Source: JBCAWW01 sp039024315
GTDB taxonomy: Bacteria > Bacteroidota > Bacteroidia > J057
Direction of reading: 5' to 3'
Assembly: GCA_039024315.1 (NCBI GenBank)
Contig: JBCCQN010000128.1
Location: forward strand, 1 to 23,532
DNA length: 23,532 nucleotides
Below, piece by piece: positions 1-8,800 of the stretch. The notes beneath the pieces were generated by a model. It did no database searches. It saw only the letters and a list, made by a program, of their open reading frames with translations, and was not told where the DNA came from. How positions within the stretch are numbered: position 1 is the stretch's first letter; each line of letters starts with the position of its first letter. Position numbers and translations under genes: made by a program.

Positions 1-1911
1 GATACCGTAATCGATGTGGCTTGCTTTGGCGAAAGCACAGGTAGTGTCCAGTTGTTGGCGGCTGGCGGTAGCGGCGCTTATCAATATAACTTGAGCAATG
101 GCGCGACCTCCAATACCCCTCAGTTTGGCAATCTCCCTGCGGGGAACTACAGCGCTACGGTCATAGACGATAGCAGTTGTGTCGCCACGATCAACTTTGT
201 GGTCAACGAGCCGCCTCTCTTAGTAGGCAGTATCGCCTATCAAGAAAATGTGGATTGCCACGGCAATGCAACCGGAGATGTGGGTATACTCGCCTCCGGC
301 GGAACGCCACCTTATCAATACGCTATCAATGGCGGAGCCTTTAGTACAGATAGCAGCTTTACCGGCTTAACCGCTGGCGCTTATGTAGTCGAGATTCAAG
401 ATCAGTTGGGATGCTCTTTCTTGGTCAATGTTAGCATCACTGAGCCCGATCCACTGGTACCAAGCATCAACGCCTTGCTCAATATCGATTGCTTTGGCAA
501 TGCGACTGGGGAGGCGGATATCATCGCCTCCGGCGGAACGCCGCCTTATGCATTTAGTATTGATAGCCTCAACTTCCAGATGAGCGGGATCTTTAGTGAT
601 TTACTCGCTGGCCCCCATAGCGTTTGGGTGCGAGATGACAGCAGTTGTATCACGCGCATAGATTTCCAATTGACCCAGCCCGACACTTTGGTAATGAGCC
701 TAGACAGCCTCGTCAATGTCGATTGTAATGGCAATAGCACCGCCTATATCGAAGCTTCTGCGGTAGGTGGCACAATCCCTTATCAGTATAGTCTCGATGG
801 AAGCGTTCTGCAAAGCAGTGGTCGCTTTGAAAATCTCAGCGCCGGCAGCTACGAACTTGTGGTCCTTGACGCTCAAGGCTGTAGCGATACTATGCAGATC
901 ACCATTACTGAGCCTGACGTCCTAAGCCTCACTACTAGCAGAACCGATGTCATTTGCCATAGCGAAGCCACAGGCACGGCGACAGTCGTTCCGCAAGGCG
1001 GTACTCCTCCCTACCAAATAAACTGGGACAATGGACAAGACAGCCTCACGGCCATCAATCTGATCGCAGGCGTGTACCAAGTCGATGTTAGCGACAGCCA
1101 AGGCTGTGAGGCACAAGCGTTCCAAGCAGTGGATGAACCTGACACGCTCGTACTAAGCCTCCTGCAAAAAGAGGATGCCTTTTGTAGTTGGGACAATGGC
1201 TCGGCGACAATCGCAGCTAGCGGTGGGATCACTTCGGTCTATCAATACGAATGGAATACCAATCCGGCGCAGTTCCAGCCTGCGATTACAGACATCGGTA
1301 CGGGCACTTATTTGGCACAGGTGACAGATCAAAACGGTTGTACAGATACACTGAGCGTCTTTATTGGGGATAACCCTCCGGCTACGCCAGACTTTATTAC
1401 TATCCCTGATTTGGCTGACTCCATCTTGCTTTCCGAAGCCAATATCCAGTTCAACAATCTGACGGTAGGCGGGGTCAGCTACGAATGGGAGTTTGGCGAT
1501 GGCAATGCCTCTGTCCTAGAAGATCCGACTCATACCTATGTCGAAACCGGTCTCTACACGATCAAATTGACGGCTTATAACGAATTCTTTGTCTGTCCGA
1601 CGAACATCGAAAAAGAAATTCGCATTATCCCCGATGGCATCGTCTATATCCCAACGGCCTTTTCACCTAATGGGGACGGCAGCAATGATGACTTCCTCGT
1701 CAAAGGCGAAGGCATCGTCTCGCTCTCGGTGGTGATCTACAATCGATGGGGTAGGCAAGTAGGCCGTCTCGACAGCCCAAGTGATCGTTGGAACGGACGC
1801 TTAGCCGATGGCTCAGCCGCACCAGAAGGCGTTTATACCTTCGTCGCTCAAGCCGTCTTTAATTCTGGTAAAATCCTTAAGCGCGGTGGTACAGTAACCT
1901 TAATCCGCTAA
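1..1911 (+). CDS. SprB-repeat surface protein with gliding-motility C-terminal (CHU_C) domain, 5' end outside window
   Basis: The reading frame is open from base 1 (DTVID before the first in-window GTG at 16), so this is the C-terminal part of a larger protein. Numbering from the GTG at 16, six SprB-like units of about 75 residues run from 1 to about 450. Each has a Cys-x-G/S-x-x-T/S start, a GGTPPY-like centre and a DxxGC near the end (for example residues 80, 95-101 and 129-133). A PKD domain follows (WEFGDG at 491-496, about 468-537). The end is a CHU_C / T9SS type B domain (541-631) with TAFSPNGDGSNDDF and YNRWG. By family knowledge such proteins are exported by the T9SS and act as adhesins or gliding components at the cell surface; the exact ligand is unknown. 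The next gene starts 23 bp downstream on the same strand, so co-transcription is likely. Function beyond surface adhesion is inference. Confidence 0.93.
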   Translation, partial: DTVIDVACFGESTGSVQLLAAGGSGAYQYNLSNGATSNTPQFGNLPAGNYSATVIDDSSCVATINFVVNEPPLLVGSIAYQENVDCHGNATGDVGILASGGTPPYQYAINGGAFSTDSSFTGLTAGAYVVEIQDQLGCSFLVNVSITEPDPLVPSINALLNIDCFGNATGEADIIASGGTPPYAFSIDSLNFQMSGIFSDLLAGPHSVWVRDDSSCITRIDFQLTQPDTLVMSLDSLVNVDCNGNSTAYIEASAVGGTIPYQYSLDGSVLQSSGRFENLSAGSYELVVLDAQGCSDTMQITITEPDVLSLTTSRTDVICHSEATGTATVVPQGGTPPYQINWDNGQDSLTAINLIAGVYQVDVSDSQGCEAQAFQAVDEPDTLVLSLLQKEDAFCSWDNGSATIAASGGITSVYQYEWNTNPAQFQPAITDIGTGTYLAQVTDQNGCTDTLSVFIGDNPPATPDFITIPDLADSILLSEANIQFNNLTVGGVSYEWEFGDGNASVLEDPTHTYVETGLYTIKLTAYNEFFVCPTNIEKEIRIIPDGIVYIPTAFSPNGDGSNDDFLVKGEGIVSLSVVIYNRWGRQVGRLDSPSDRWNGRLADGSAAPEGVYTFVAQAVFNSGKILKRGGTVTLIR

Positions 1912-1934
1912 GCTTAAGCTCTAATCATATTTTT

Positions 1935-4900
1935 ATGGACACACTTTATTCTATCATGCGATTGAGTCTCCTGAGCTTGCTCTTGGGTCTCAGTCCAAGC
2001 TTGGCGCAAGCTCAGGCCAATGATGATCTCTGTAACGCTCAAATGCTGGTTTTAAATGCGACCTGCGGAGGCGGTACCAATGGAGACAATACTGGCGCTA
2101 CGACTCAAGCCAATGAACCCATCCCTAGCTGTTATTTAGGGGCCACTAGTGTCAATTCTGTCTGGTTTAGCTTCACCGGGGACAGTACTGGCGCAGTCAA
2201 TATTTCGATGCCTTTTGCCGCGGGTAGTTTGTTTTTTCCAGGCATGGCTGTCTATCAGTTGCCGGGCAATGCACCCTGTACTGACCTCAGCAATTTGGTT
2301 GAGTTAGACTGTGCCGTTTCAGGTGCTTTTCCCGGGGCACTCACGATCACGGGCTTTCCGGCCATGGAAGATACGGTCTACTATGTACAGGTATTTGGGG
2401 TCGGGCCATTTGGCAATGAAGGTACTTTTTGTATCGAAGTTAGTACGCCTCAGCCACCTCCGGTGAACGATGATATTTGTGATGCTACCGCTTTGTTTGT
2501 AGGAGATTCTTGTAGCACGGCTGCGCCGAACGGCACCTCTATTGGCGCTACGAATGAAAACAACGAGCCTGTCCCCAGCTGTGGTTTTGGTACAGCGCCC
2601 AGTGTTTGGTATAAACATACCAGCCTTAGCAGTAATAGCACCGTCATCAATTTGGACGATTTGGGCATTGGTGGCGGTACCATCGCCGTATTTGAGCCTG
2701 CCGCAGGCGACAGTTGCAACAATATCCAGACCCTGACTGAAATCGCTTGTCAAGGCTTTTTTGGCAGCGGCAACTTGGTTTTCCCTTCAGATTCGAATTC
2801 TACCTATTACATACAGGTTTCTAGCGATCCCTTCTTTGGCGGAGCGGGTCCCTTTTGTATTACGCTCGCGGAAGTAGCGCCGCTAAGCAATGATCAGCCT
2901 TGTGAGGCTTCGATTGTGCCGGTAGATGGTACAAGCTATGCCTTCTCCAATGTTGGAGCTACAGTTGATCCGGGCGAAAACAACCTCATACCCATTGACA
3001 CTTGGGTCGAAAACAATGTAGATGCTTCGGTCTGGCTGAAGTTTGCTGTGCCTAGCACAGGGGGCTTCAATGTAGATCTTTGCCAGACCGGTACGAACTT
3101 CGATACGCAAATCGCCCTCTTTAGCGTAGGGGATTGCAACAACTATAATAGTTTCACTTTTGTCGGTGGCGATGATGATGGAGACGGCTTCTGTACTTTG
3201 GGCAATCAATTTTCGTCCACTTTTGAGACTTGCTACCCAGCGGGAGACACGCTCTATATCTTGGTAGATGGCTTCCAAGGAGAAGTGGGCCTGTTTGAGG
3301 TAGCCATTACCCCAATTACGCCTCAACCCGTTACGGCTAGCCTCAGTGCTTCGCCACCAGATTGCCCCGGTGCTAGCACGGGACGAGTCAATCTAACCCC
3401 AAGCGGTGGATTAGGTAGCCTGAGCGTACTCTGGAGTACGGGCGATACTACCCGAAATCTCGAAAACGTTGCGCCTGGAACTTATAGCGTTACGATCACA
3501 GATAATTGTAGCAGCTTTAGCGATACGATTGTGGTTGGCCCTGCGGCCCCATTGATCGTCAATGCTGGCATGGATCAGACCTTCTGTCCGGGAGACACGA
3601 TCTTCTTAGGCGGAGCGCCTACTGCTGTTGGCGGTAAGATCTTTGGTGGTGCCAGCAAAGGCTTTGGCCATCTGCAAGGCGGCAATGGTGCCGATGTCTT
3701 TTCCAATTCGCTTTCCAATCCTAATCAAGCGAATACCATTGCATCGCTATTAGGCAATCTCAATGGGGCAGACTTTACACCTAATGGCTTATTGGTCATC
3801 AATAATGGATCGGAGAATTTGCTCCGTATCGATACGCTAAGTGGCAATAGCACTACCATCGGCCCCATGGTCGCGCTTAATGGCTACGACTGGTCAGGCC
3901 TCGCCTACAATCCTCAAAATGATACGCTCTATGGCGTCAGCACTAATGGATTGAATGGTCGCCTGCATTATGTCGACCCAAATTCTGGGAGCTTTACTAA
4001 TGGTCCCTTCTTGACGGTTTCCCAACCACTTTGGCTGGCGATTGCCTCAGACGGCTCTGCTTATACTTTGGATGCGGTTACGGATTCTATCTTCTCCGTG
4101 GACTTGAGCAGTGGCGAAGCAGTCGGCTTAGCCGCTTCGGGCTCCAATTATACACCCAATGTCGGCCTTGATGGAGACGTTTGGAATGCTGATGGTAAGG
4201 TGTACTTCTTTACGGAGGTAGATCCAGCAGGCTTTCAAGCGGCAGACTTGCTGCAATTTGATCCTGCGACCAATGCAGTGAGCACAATTGGCACCCTTGG
4301 GGTGCAAGGCTCGCCTAGAGCTTGGGCCATCGCTTCTGCCAACACGGATGCTTATCTCTACGATTGGAAATCAGCCAATAGTCTCAACAATCCAGCGATT
4401 GCAAACCCTTACTCCCTGAGCCCACAGGCGACTTCATTTGTGGTTTCAGTTGAGGATGCTTGTGGTACCGTAGTTACCGATACGATTGACCTAAATACTG
4501 CCTTCGAGATCGACATAGTCGATGGTACTGGAGGGGGCACTAGCGGCAATGGACAAGCTACAGTCAATGTAACAGGCGGCACCGCACCGATTCAGATACT
4601 CTGGAGTACGGGCGACACTACTGCGACGCTTACTACACCATCTTCAGGAGTGTATGGCGTGAGTGTAAGCGATGCGAGTGGCTGTACCCAAAGTGATTCG
4701 GTCGAGATTTGGACGACTGCGATAGATGCGTTCGGCGAAGCCGGCATCAATGAACTTAGTCTCTACCCCAATCCGGCAAATAGCAAATTCGTAGTGAATT
4801 TATCGTTGGATCAAGCGCAAGCTTATCGTCTAGCCTTGCTCAATACCCGTGGACAAATGGTATGGCAGCGAGCTTATGGCGCTAGCCTAAGCGCCCAAAA

Positions 4901-4997
4901 CGAAATTGATGTTTCCTCTTTGCCTAGCGGCCTGTATATGGTGCAGTTACAAACAGAGAAAGGCTCTGTTTCAAAGCGTATTTTAATTAAGCATTGA
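1935..4997 (+). CDS. T9SS-exported multidomain protein: three NDD-Cys repeats, SprB-like units, propeller-like insert, type A sorting domain
   Basis: 1020 residues. The signal peptide is MRLSLLSLLLGLSPSLAQA from Met9; Met1 and Met9 are both possible starts. Three related N-terminal units begin at NDDLC (29), NDDIC (178) and SNDQPC (318) and share GAT-x(n)-P and SVW-type motifs; this repeat is common in secreted Bacteroidota proteins but I know no firm function. An SprB-like unit spans 468-535. An Ig-like domain appears split: its first part is at 542-567 (DQTFCPGDTIFLGG) and its second at 805-853 (YLYDW...NPAIANP...VEDACG). Between them lies a propeller-like segment (568-804) with repeated LLRIDTLSG / FSVDLSSG / LLQFDPATN strands. 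A second SprB-like unit is at 858-925. The T9SS type A domain (938-1020) has LSLYPNPANSKFVV and LPSGLYMVQL. It is probably in an operon with the upstream SprB protein and ends before the terminator at 5112. The ligand and any enzymatic role are unknown. Confidence 0.93.
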   Translation: MDTLYSIMRLSLLSLLLGLSPSLAQAQANDDLCNAQMLVLNATCGGGTNGDNTGATTQANEPIPSCYLGATSVNSVWFSFTGDSTGAVNISMPFAAGSLFFPGMAVYQLPGNAPCTDLSNLVELDCAVSGAFPGALTITGFPAMEDTVYYVQVFGVGPFGNEGTFCIEVSTPQPPPVNDDICDATALFVGDSCSTAAPNGTSIGATNENNEPVPSCGFGTAPSVWYKHTSLSSNSTVINLDDLGIGGGTIAVFEPAAGDSCNNIQTLTEIACQGFFGSGNLVFPSDSNSTYYIQVSSDPFFGGAGPFCITLAEVAPLSNDQPCEASIVPVDGTSYAFSNVGATVDPGENNLIPIDTWVENNVDASVWLKFAVPSTGGFNVDLCQTGTNFDTQIALFSVGDCNNYNSFTFVGGDDDGDGFCTLGNQFSSTFETCYPAGDTLYILVDGFQGEVGLFEVAITPITPQPVTASLSASPPDCPGASTGRVNLTPSGGLGSLSVLWSTGDTTRNLENVAPGTYSVTITDNCSSFSDTIVVGPAAPLIVNAGMDQTFCPGDTIFLGGAPTAVGGKIFGGASKGFGHLQGGNGADVFSNSLSNPNQANTIASLLGNLNGADFTPNGLLVINNGSENLLRIDTLSGNSTTIGPMVALNGYDWSGLAYNPQNDTLYGVSTNGLNGRLHYVDPNSGSFTNGPFLTVSQPLWLAIASDGSAYTLDAVTDSIFSVDLSSGEAVGLAASGSNYTPNVGLDGDVWNADGKVYFFTEVDPAGFQAADLLQFDPATNAVSTIGTLGVQGSPRAWAIASANTDAYLYDWKSANSLNNPAIANPYSLSPQATSFVVSVEDACGTVVTDTIDLNTAFEIDIVDGTGGGTSGNGQATVNVTGGTAPIQILWSTGDTTATLTTPSSGVYGVSVSDASGCTQSDSVEIWTTAIDAFGEAGINELSLYPNPANSKFVVNLSLDQAQAYRLALLNTRGQMVWQRAYGASLSAQNEIDVSSLPSGLYMVQLQTEKGSVSKRILIKH

Positions 4998-5005
4998 TAA
5001 AAAAT

Positions 5006-5033
5006 GTCGCCCCACAACATATTGTGGCGCGAC
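5006..5033. repeat. Strong inverted repeat just after the T9SS gene
   Basis: Two 12-base arms pair with one central C/C mismatch around a four-base loop: GTCGCCCCACAA and TTGTGGCGCGAC. It lies 9 bp after the stop of the 1935-4997 gene. No T-run follows it, so it is more likely an mRNA 3'-end stabilising hairpin or a dispersed palindrome than the main terminator. Confidence 0.6.
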
Positions 5034-5060
5034 AGATCGTATCGATTGATATTCGTTATG

Positions 5061-5079
5061 AACGTTCCGCGAAGCGAAA
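5061..5079 (-). repeat. Dispersed palindrome, GCGGAACG family (copy 1)
   Basis: Read on the minus strand this is TTTCGCTTCGCGGAACGTT. It matches the family seen at 7385, 8685, 8801, 15751, 15915, 15989 and 17384: a four-base stem, a three-base loop, the other stem arm, then AACG. It sits between the two hairpins of a convergent intergenic region. Confidence 0.55.
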
Positions 5080-5111
5080 GAATAAGTTTTTGTAAAGTGT
5101 TGTAGTAAATC

Positions 5112-5147
5112 GGCGTCATCGTAATTATACGGTGGCGCCTCTTTTTA
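5112..5147 (+). terminator. Rho-independent terminator for the 1-4997 genes
   Basis: The arms GGCGTCATCGT (5112-5122) and ACGGTGGCGCC (5129-5139) form an 11-bp stem with two G.U wobbles on the plus-strand RNA. TCTTTTT follows. The T-run overlaps the last codons of the convergent peptidase gene (stop at 5145-5147), so this terminator extends into a coding end. Confidence 0.75.
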
Positions 5148-7283
5148 TTGGATTTCTACGCCACCAATCTCATGGAAAAAGAAGGACCATTTATCGGCCT
5201 GCTCATCCAATATCTTAGAAGTTGGCTTACCCGCACCATGGCCAGCATCTACTTCAATGCGAATCAGCACTGGATTGTCGCCCGCATGCTTTTCTTGCAA
5301 GGTCGCAGCATACTTAAAGCTATGGGCCGGTACCACGCGGTCGTCATGATCACCAGTCGTCACCATGATCGAAGGATAGGTCGTCCCCTCCTTGAGATTG
5401 TGGACAGGGGAGTAGCTGAGGAGGTTTTGGAAGGTCGCCTCATCTTGATCGCTACTACCATATTCCGAAGCCCAAGCCCAGCCGATGGTAAATTTGTGAT
5501 AGCGGAGCATGTCCATTACCCCTACAGCGGGGAACGCCACCTTGAATAGCTCTGGACGCTGGTTGGCCACCGCACCTACTAGCAAGCCCCCATTTGAGCC
5601 ACCGGCAATCGCCAAGTGCTCAGAAGAGGTATAGTTTTCTTCGATGAGATATTCTGCCGCGGCGATGAAGTCATCAAATACATTTTGCTTGTTGAAGAGC
5701 ATACCGCCCTCATGCCAAGCCTGACCGTATTCACCTCCACCACGCAAATTAGGCTGAGCAAAAATGCCCCCGTTTTCGAGCAATAAGATGCCCAGTGGAT
5801 TGAAGCTCGGCGTCAAACTGATATTGAACCCACCATAAGCCGTCAAATAAGTCGGACGTTGGCCATCTCTTTGCAAGCCCTTTTTGTAGACCAAAAACAT
5901 CGGTACCTGCGTTCCGTCTTTGCTGCTAAAGAATACCTGCTCAGTGGTGTAATCACTTGGATTGAAATTGAGCTTAGGCTGCGCATGCTGCAAGGATTCA
6001 CCCGTCTCAATATCGTATTGATAAATCGTCGTCGGATAAACGTAGCTAGTATAGGTGTAGAAGGTCTTAGTGTCTTCCCGCTTCGCGGAACGTATACCTG
6101 CACTACCAAGGCCTGGCAATTCAATCTCGCGCTCTAGCGTGCCATCGTACAAATGCTGATATATTCTAGTAGTCGCGTCCTGCATATAATTGGCAAATAA
6201 GCGACCGCCACCTTTAGAGATACCGTTGAGTACAGCATCCTTTTCGGGAATTAAATCAGTAAGCCCAGCTTTAGGATTATCTGTCGGAATCGTCGCTAGG
6301 CGATAGCGAGGCGCATCCTTATTGGTCCGCACATAAAATTTACCGTCCCAATGATCGACAATAAAGTATTGCGCATCAAAACCTGTAAAAAGCGGCATAA
6401 AATCTTCCTCGCTGTTCGCAGGACGATACCAAATTTCGTTTTCAGAAGAAGAACCTTGGCGTTTGTAGAGCAAAACAAATTCTTCGTCTTCGGTAACGGC
6501 AGCGCTACAAATCATACGCGCGTTTTCGGGATCAGTGAAAACTAGTTTATCTTCAGACTGAGGTGTCCCAATCTTGTGGTAGTAAATCGACTGCGTCTGC
6601 AAATCACCGCTTAGCTCAGTGCCTTCGGCTGGCTCTGGATAGCGAGAGTAATAAAAACCGTCTTTGTACCAAGAGGCACCTGAAAATTTGAGCCACTTCA
6701 ACTCATCATCCAGCGTTTTGCCAGTGGCGATCTCCATCACTTTGAAGGACTGCCAATCAGAACCCGCTTCGGAGATCGAAATGGCGATGTATTTATCGTC
6801 TTTAGACATACCAGCGATGCCCATGCTCACCGTACCGTCGGTCGAGGCCTTGTTGGGATCGAGGAAAACGCTGGCTTCGCCATCGAGGCCTTGCTTGCGG
6901 TAAAGCACCGCCTGATTTTGCAGACCATCGTTTTGATAGAAGAGATAATAATCCCCTACCTTCATCGGCGCCGAAACCTTGGTATAATTGTAGAGCTCTT
7001 CGAGGCGATTTCGCACATTGGGTCTAAAGGAAATCTGACTGATATAGTCTTGGGTAACTTGGTTTTGAGCGACAACCCAATCTTCTACTTCAGCGGCCGT
7101 ATCGACTTCTAGCCAGCGATAGGGATCAGCGACTTCAGTACCAAAATAGCTATCTACTTGCTCTACTTTTTTTGTTTCCGGATAGGTCAAGGCGGTATTG
7201 CTTTGGGTGGTTGTGGTGGGATTGTTTTGGCAGCTTAGTATAAAGAGTAACACTAAACCTAGAGGGGCAATTAAATGTTTCAT
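5145..7283 (-). CDS. Prolyl oligopeptidase family serine peptidase (S9A), lipoprotein
   Basis: 712 residues, the usual length for S9A enzymes with a signal. The N-terminus MKHLIAPLGLVLLFILSC is a lipoprotein signal with the lipidated Cys at 18. Residues about 35-440 are the seven-bladed propeller (YPETKKVEQVDSYFGTEVAD, then DPYRWLE at the start). Residues about 441-712 are the alpha/beta hydrolase domain. The catalytic triad is visible: Ser563 in GGSNGG, the Asp in HDDRV (646-650) and His682 in DAGHGAGK. By family knowledge it cleaves short peptides after proline; the lipid anchor places it in the periplasm or at the outer membrane. It stands alone: the upstream same-strand gene is 212 bp away, and the convergent T9SS gene ends 147 bp downstream. 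The segment coding GIRSAKRED (396-404) matches the dispersed GCGGAACG palindrome at DNA level, without changing the expected length. Confidence 0.96.
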   Translation of the reverse strand: MKHLIAPLGLVLLFILSCQNNPTTTTQSNTALTYPETKKVEQVDSYFGTEVADPYRWLEVDTAAEVEDWVVAQNQVTQDYISQISFRPNVRNRLEELYNYTKVSAPMKVGDYYLFYQNDGLQNQAVLYRKQGLDGEASVFLDPNKASTDGTVSMGIAGMSKDDKYIAISISEAGSDWQSFKVMEIATGKTLDDELKWLKFSGASWYKDGFYYSRYPEPAEGTELSGDLQTQSIYYHKIGTPQSEDKLVFTDPENARMICSAAVTEDEEFVLLYKRQGSSSENEIWYRPANSEEDFMPLFTGFDAQYFIVDHWDGKFYVRTNKDAPRYRLATIPTDNPKAGLTDLIPEKDAVLNGISKGGGRLFANYMQDATTRIYQHLYDGTLEREIELPGLGSAGIRSAKREDTKTFYTYTSYVYPTTIYQYDIETGESLQHAQPKLNFNPSDYTTEQVFFSSKDGTQVPMFLVYKKGLQRDGQRPTYLTAYGGFNISLTPSFNPLGILLLENGGIFAQPNLRGGGEYGQAWHEGGMLFNKQNVFDDFIAAAEYLIEENYTSSEHLAIAGGSNGGLLVGAVANQRPELFKVAFPAVGVMDMLRYHKFTIGWAWASEYGSSDQDEATFQNLLSYSPVHNLKEGTTYPSIMVTTGDHDDRVVPAHSFKYAATLQEKHAGDNPVLIRIEVDAGHGAGKPTSKILDEQADKWSFFFHEIGGVEIQ

Positions 7284-7384
7284 CTGAATGAGCTTTAGGC
7301 AATGACTACAATAATAGCAATTTTGTTTGGGAGGATGTTGCTCTTCGCTTTTAGTTTTGGATTTTGTCCCTGTGAGATTGCTAT

Positions 7385-7414
7385 TTACCGCTGCGCAGAA
7401 CGCTTATCTCTTGG
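7385..7414 (+). repeat. Dispersed palindrome, GCGGAACG family (copy 2, long form)
   Basis: The core CCGCTGCGCAGAACG (7388-7402) is followed by CTTATCTCTTGG. The tail is nearly identical to that of the copies at 8685 and 15751, which defines a long form of about 29 bases. The stem has a C/A position that reads as a G.U wobble on the opposite strand. The rest of the 7284-7495 gap shows no gene and no convincing terminator. Confidence 0.6.
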
Positions 7415-7495
7415 ATATAGCATGCTCTGAATTACCCCCCTTGGCGTTTTTCGTTTCTCAAATTTAATCCCCTCTTGACCACCCTTAGATAATGA

Positions 7496-8140
7496 TCAAG
7501 CTGTCAGCCCTTCCATATCCTCAATCAACTCCTCCAACTTATCTAGCACTGGCCCATAGACCAAGCTCACATCTCCTCTAAAAAGCGGCTCCGCAAAAAT
7601 CCCAAAAGCAAAGCAAAAGGCAAGCACAAAAGTCAAAGGCAAGACCGGAATCCCCAACAACAAACTCGCATCGGGCAAAGCCTCAAGGACAGTTTCCTTA
7701 AAGCTAAACTCGCCAATATTGACTTCCCACATCCCCCAAAAGAAAACCAGCAGGAGGGTAGGGTAAAACCAACGATAGATAGAGACATAAGACTGCAAAA
7801 TGCGCTCGATGCTGCTGTGCATTTCCTTTAGGTATTGATAGCTCGTGCGCCCCTTGGGGATGGCCTCTAATATCTTAGCTTGCTGCCGACTAAAATAATT
7901 GAGCCCCATAAACATCCCGAACAAAATGGCTCCGCTGATCGGACTGCCTAGCAAAATCGATGCGATCAAGATGACCAAGGCACCAATAAGGATGGCAATC
8001 CGATTGTTGCGATACATGCGGGTAAAACGCTCGACAAAGTGCTGCGACTTTTGATTGTAAAGGTCATTGAGCTTCGGGGCTACGAGGGCGTCGTCCTGCA
8101 AAAAGCCTTCTTTCCAGATATTTTCAATTGAATTGTCCAT
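7496..8140 (-). CDS. Membrane protein encoded with an ECF sigma factor, possible anti-sigma partner
   Basis: 214 residues with no recognised enzymatic motif. A soluble N-terminal stretch of about 45 residues (MDNSIENIWKEGF onward) is followed by about four hydrophobic segments near 48-65, 66-83, 123-140 and 157-180, and an acidic C-terminal tail (KLEELIEDMEG). The gene overlaps the end of the ECF sigma gene by 17 bp, which implies translational coupling. In Bacteroidota, proteins of this shape (WxE-type N-terminus, basic linker, helical membrane region) often follow ECF sigma genes. A role in holding or controlling the sigma factor is therefore reasonable but is inference from position. It has no zinc-binding HxxxCxxC anti-sigma motif. 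It might instead be a stress-response membrane protein. Confidence 0.8.
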   Translation of the reverse strand: MDNSIENIWKEGFLQDDALVAPKLNDLYNQKSQHFVERFTRMYRNNRIAILIGALVILIASILLGSPISGAILFGMFMGLNYFSRQQAKILEAIPKGRTSYQYLKEMHSSIERILQSYVSIYRWFYPTLLLVFFWGMWEVNIGEFSFKETVLEALPDASLLLGIPVLPLTFVLAFCFAFGIFAEPLFRGDVSLVYGPVLDKLEELIEDMEGLTA

Positions 8141-8615
8141 GCAATAATTTCTTTAAACGTGTTTTGATACGACTGATCCGAACGCCAATGCTGTTGGCAT
8201 TCCCGCCGATAACGGTAGCGATTTCTTGATAAGACTTCTCCTCCAGATAAAGCAGTATCACGGCTCTATCGATCTCTGATAGTTGGCGGATAGCAGCATA
8301 AAGCTGATTGAGACTTTCGTTGGCAAAGGCTTGATTTTCGACTGAGGCTACTTGCTTAGCAGGCTGCTCATGAGGGTCTTGTGGCTGCTCTTTGCGTTTT
8401 TTGATCAGGGTCAAACACACATTGAGGGCTACCCGATAGACCCAAGTCGCCCAAGCTGATTTGCCATTATAGCTGTCTTTGCTCCGCCAAATTTGGAGGC
8501 ACACCTCTTGGTAGTAATCTTCAAAATCCGCCTGATTATCAGTGTAGGCCCTACAGATTTTGATGATGATCCCAGCAAAAGGCGCAATCGATATTTCGTA
8601 GAAATCGCTGCTCAT
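8124..8615 (-). CDS. ECF-family RNA polymerase sigma factor
   Basis: 163 residues, normal for an ECF sigma. Region 2 is at about 10-75 (FEDYYQEVCLQIWRS at 31-45, WATWVYRVALNVCLTLIKK at 55-73). Region 4 is at about 103-157, with the helix-turn-helix SYQEIATVIGGNANSIGVRISR near 128-149. A charged linker (KEQPQDPHEQP) separates them. The start ATG (8615-8613) gives MSSDFYEISIAPF. The protein directs RNA polymerase to a set of promoters that cannot be read from this sequence. It is the first gene of a two-gene unit with the membrane protein at 7496-8140. The upstream operon on the same strand ends 212 bp away, past a set of palindromes, so it is probably transcribed separately. Confidence 0.94.
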   Translation of the reverse strand: MSSDFYEISIAPFAGIIIKICRAYTDNQADFEDYYQEVCLQIWRSKDSYNGKSAWATWVYRVALNVCLTLIKKRKEQPQDPHEQPAKQVASVENQAFANESLNQLYAAIRQLSEIDRAVILLYLEEKSYQEIATVIGGNANSIGVRISRIKTRLKKLLHGQFN

Positions 8616-8684
8616 TCATCTGCTTTCTATGGGTTTAGTGGCGATGGTCAGCAGATCATTACATCTGGGGGGGATATTTTTTTG

Positions 8685-8713
8685 TTACCGCTTAGCGGAA
8701 CGCTTATCTCTGG
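8685..8713 (+). repeat. Dispersed palindrome, GCGGAACG family (copy 3, long form)
   Basis: TTACCGCTTAGCGGAACG is followed by CTTATCTCTGG. The stem CCGC/GCGG encloses TTA. It is nearly identical to the copies at 7385 and 15751, and precedes a run of six G (8715-8720). Confidence 0.65.
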
Positions 8714-8747
8714 TGGGGGGATTAATTCCGATTTCGACCCAATGCTT

Positions 8748-8775
8748 GTAGCGGCGCAAAATCTTGCGCCGCTAC
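8748..8775. repeat. Perfect 12-bp hairpin between cytochrome operon and sigma gene
   Basis: The arms GTAGCGGCGCAA (8748-8759) and TTGCGCCGCTAC (8764-8775) pair without mismatch around AATC. No T-run follows on either strand. It could end or stabilise the transcript of the 8828-13964 operon, or be the core of a small palindromic element bounded by the copies at 8685 and 8801. Confidence 0.7.
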
Positions 8776-8800
8776 GTATGGTAAAATATCATAATCCGAA

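Noticed and set aside
16..18. GTG at 16 as the true start of the first protein
   Set aside because: The frame is open to base 1 and continues the SprB-like unit (DTVID), so the gene begins outside the window.
241..1350. Regularly spaced similar DNA that could suggest a CRISPR-like or satellite array
   Set aside because: The similarity follows the reading frame of SprB-like protein repeats of about 75 residues; it is coding repetition, not an array of direct repeats with spacers.
2883..3326. 147-residue open frame opposite the T9SS gene
   Set aside because: It is antisense to a coding region with clear domains and has no signal, motif or plausible start context.
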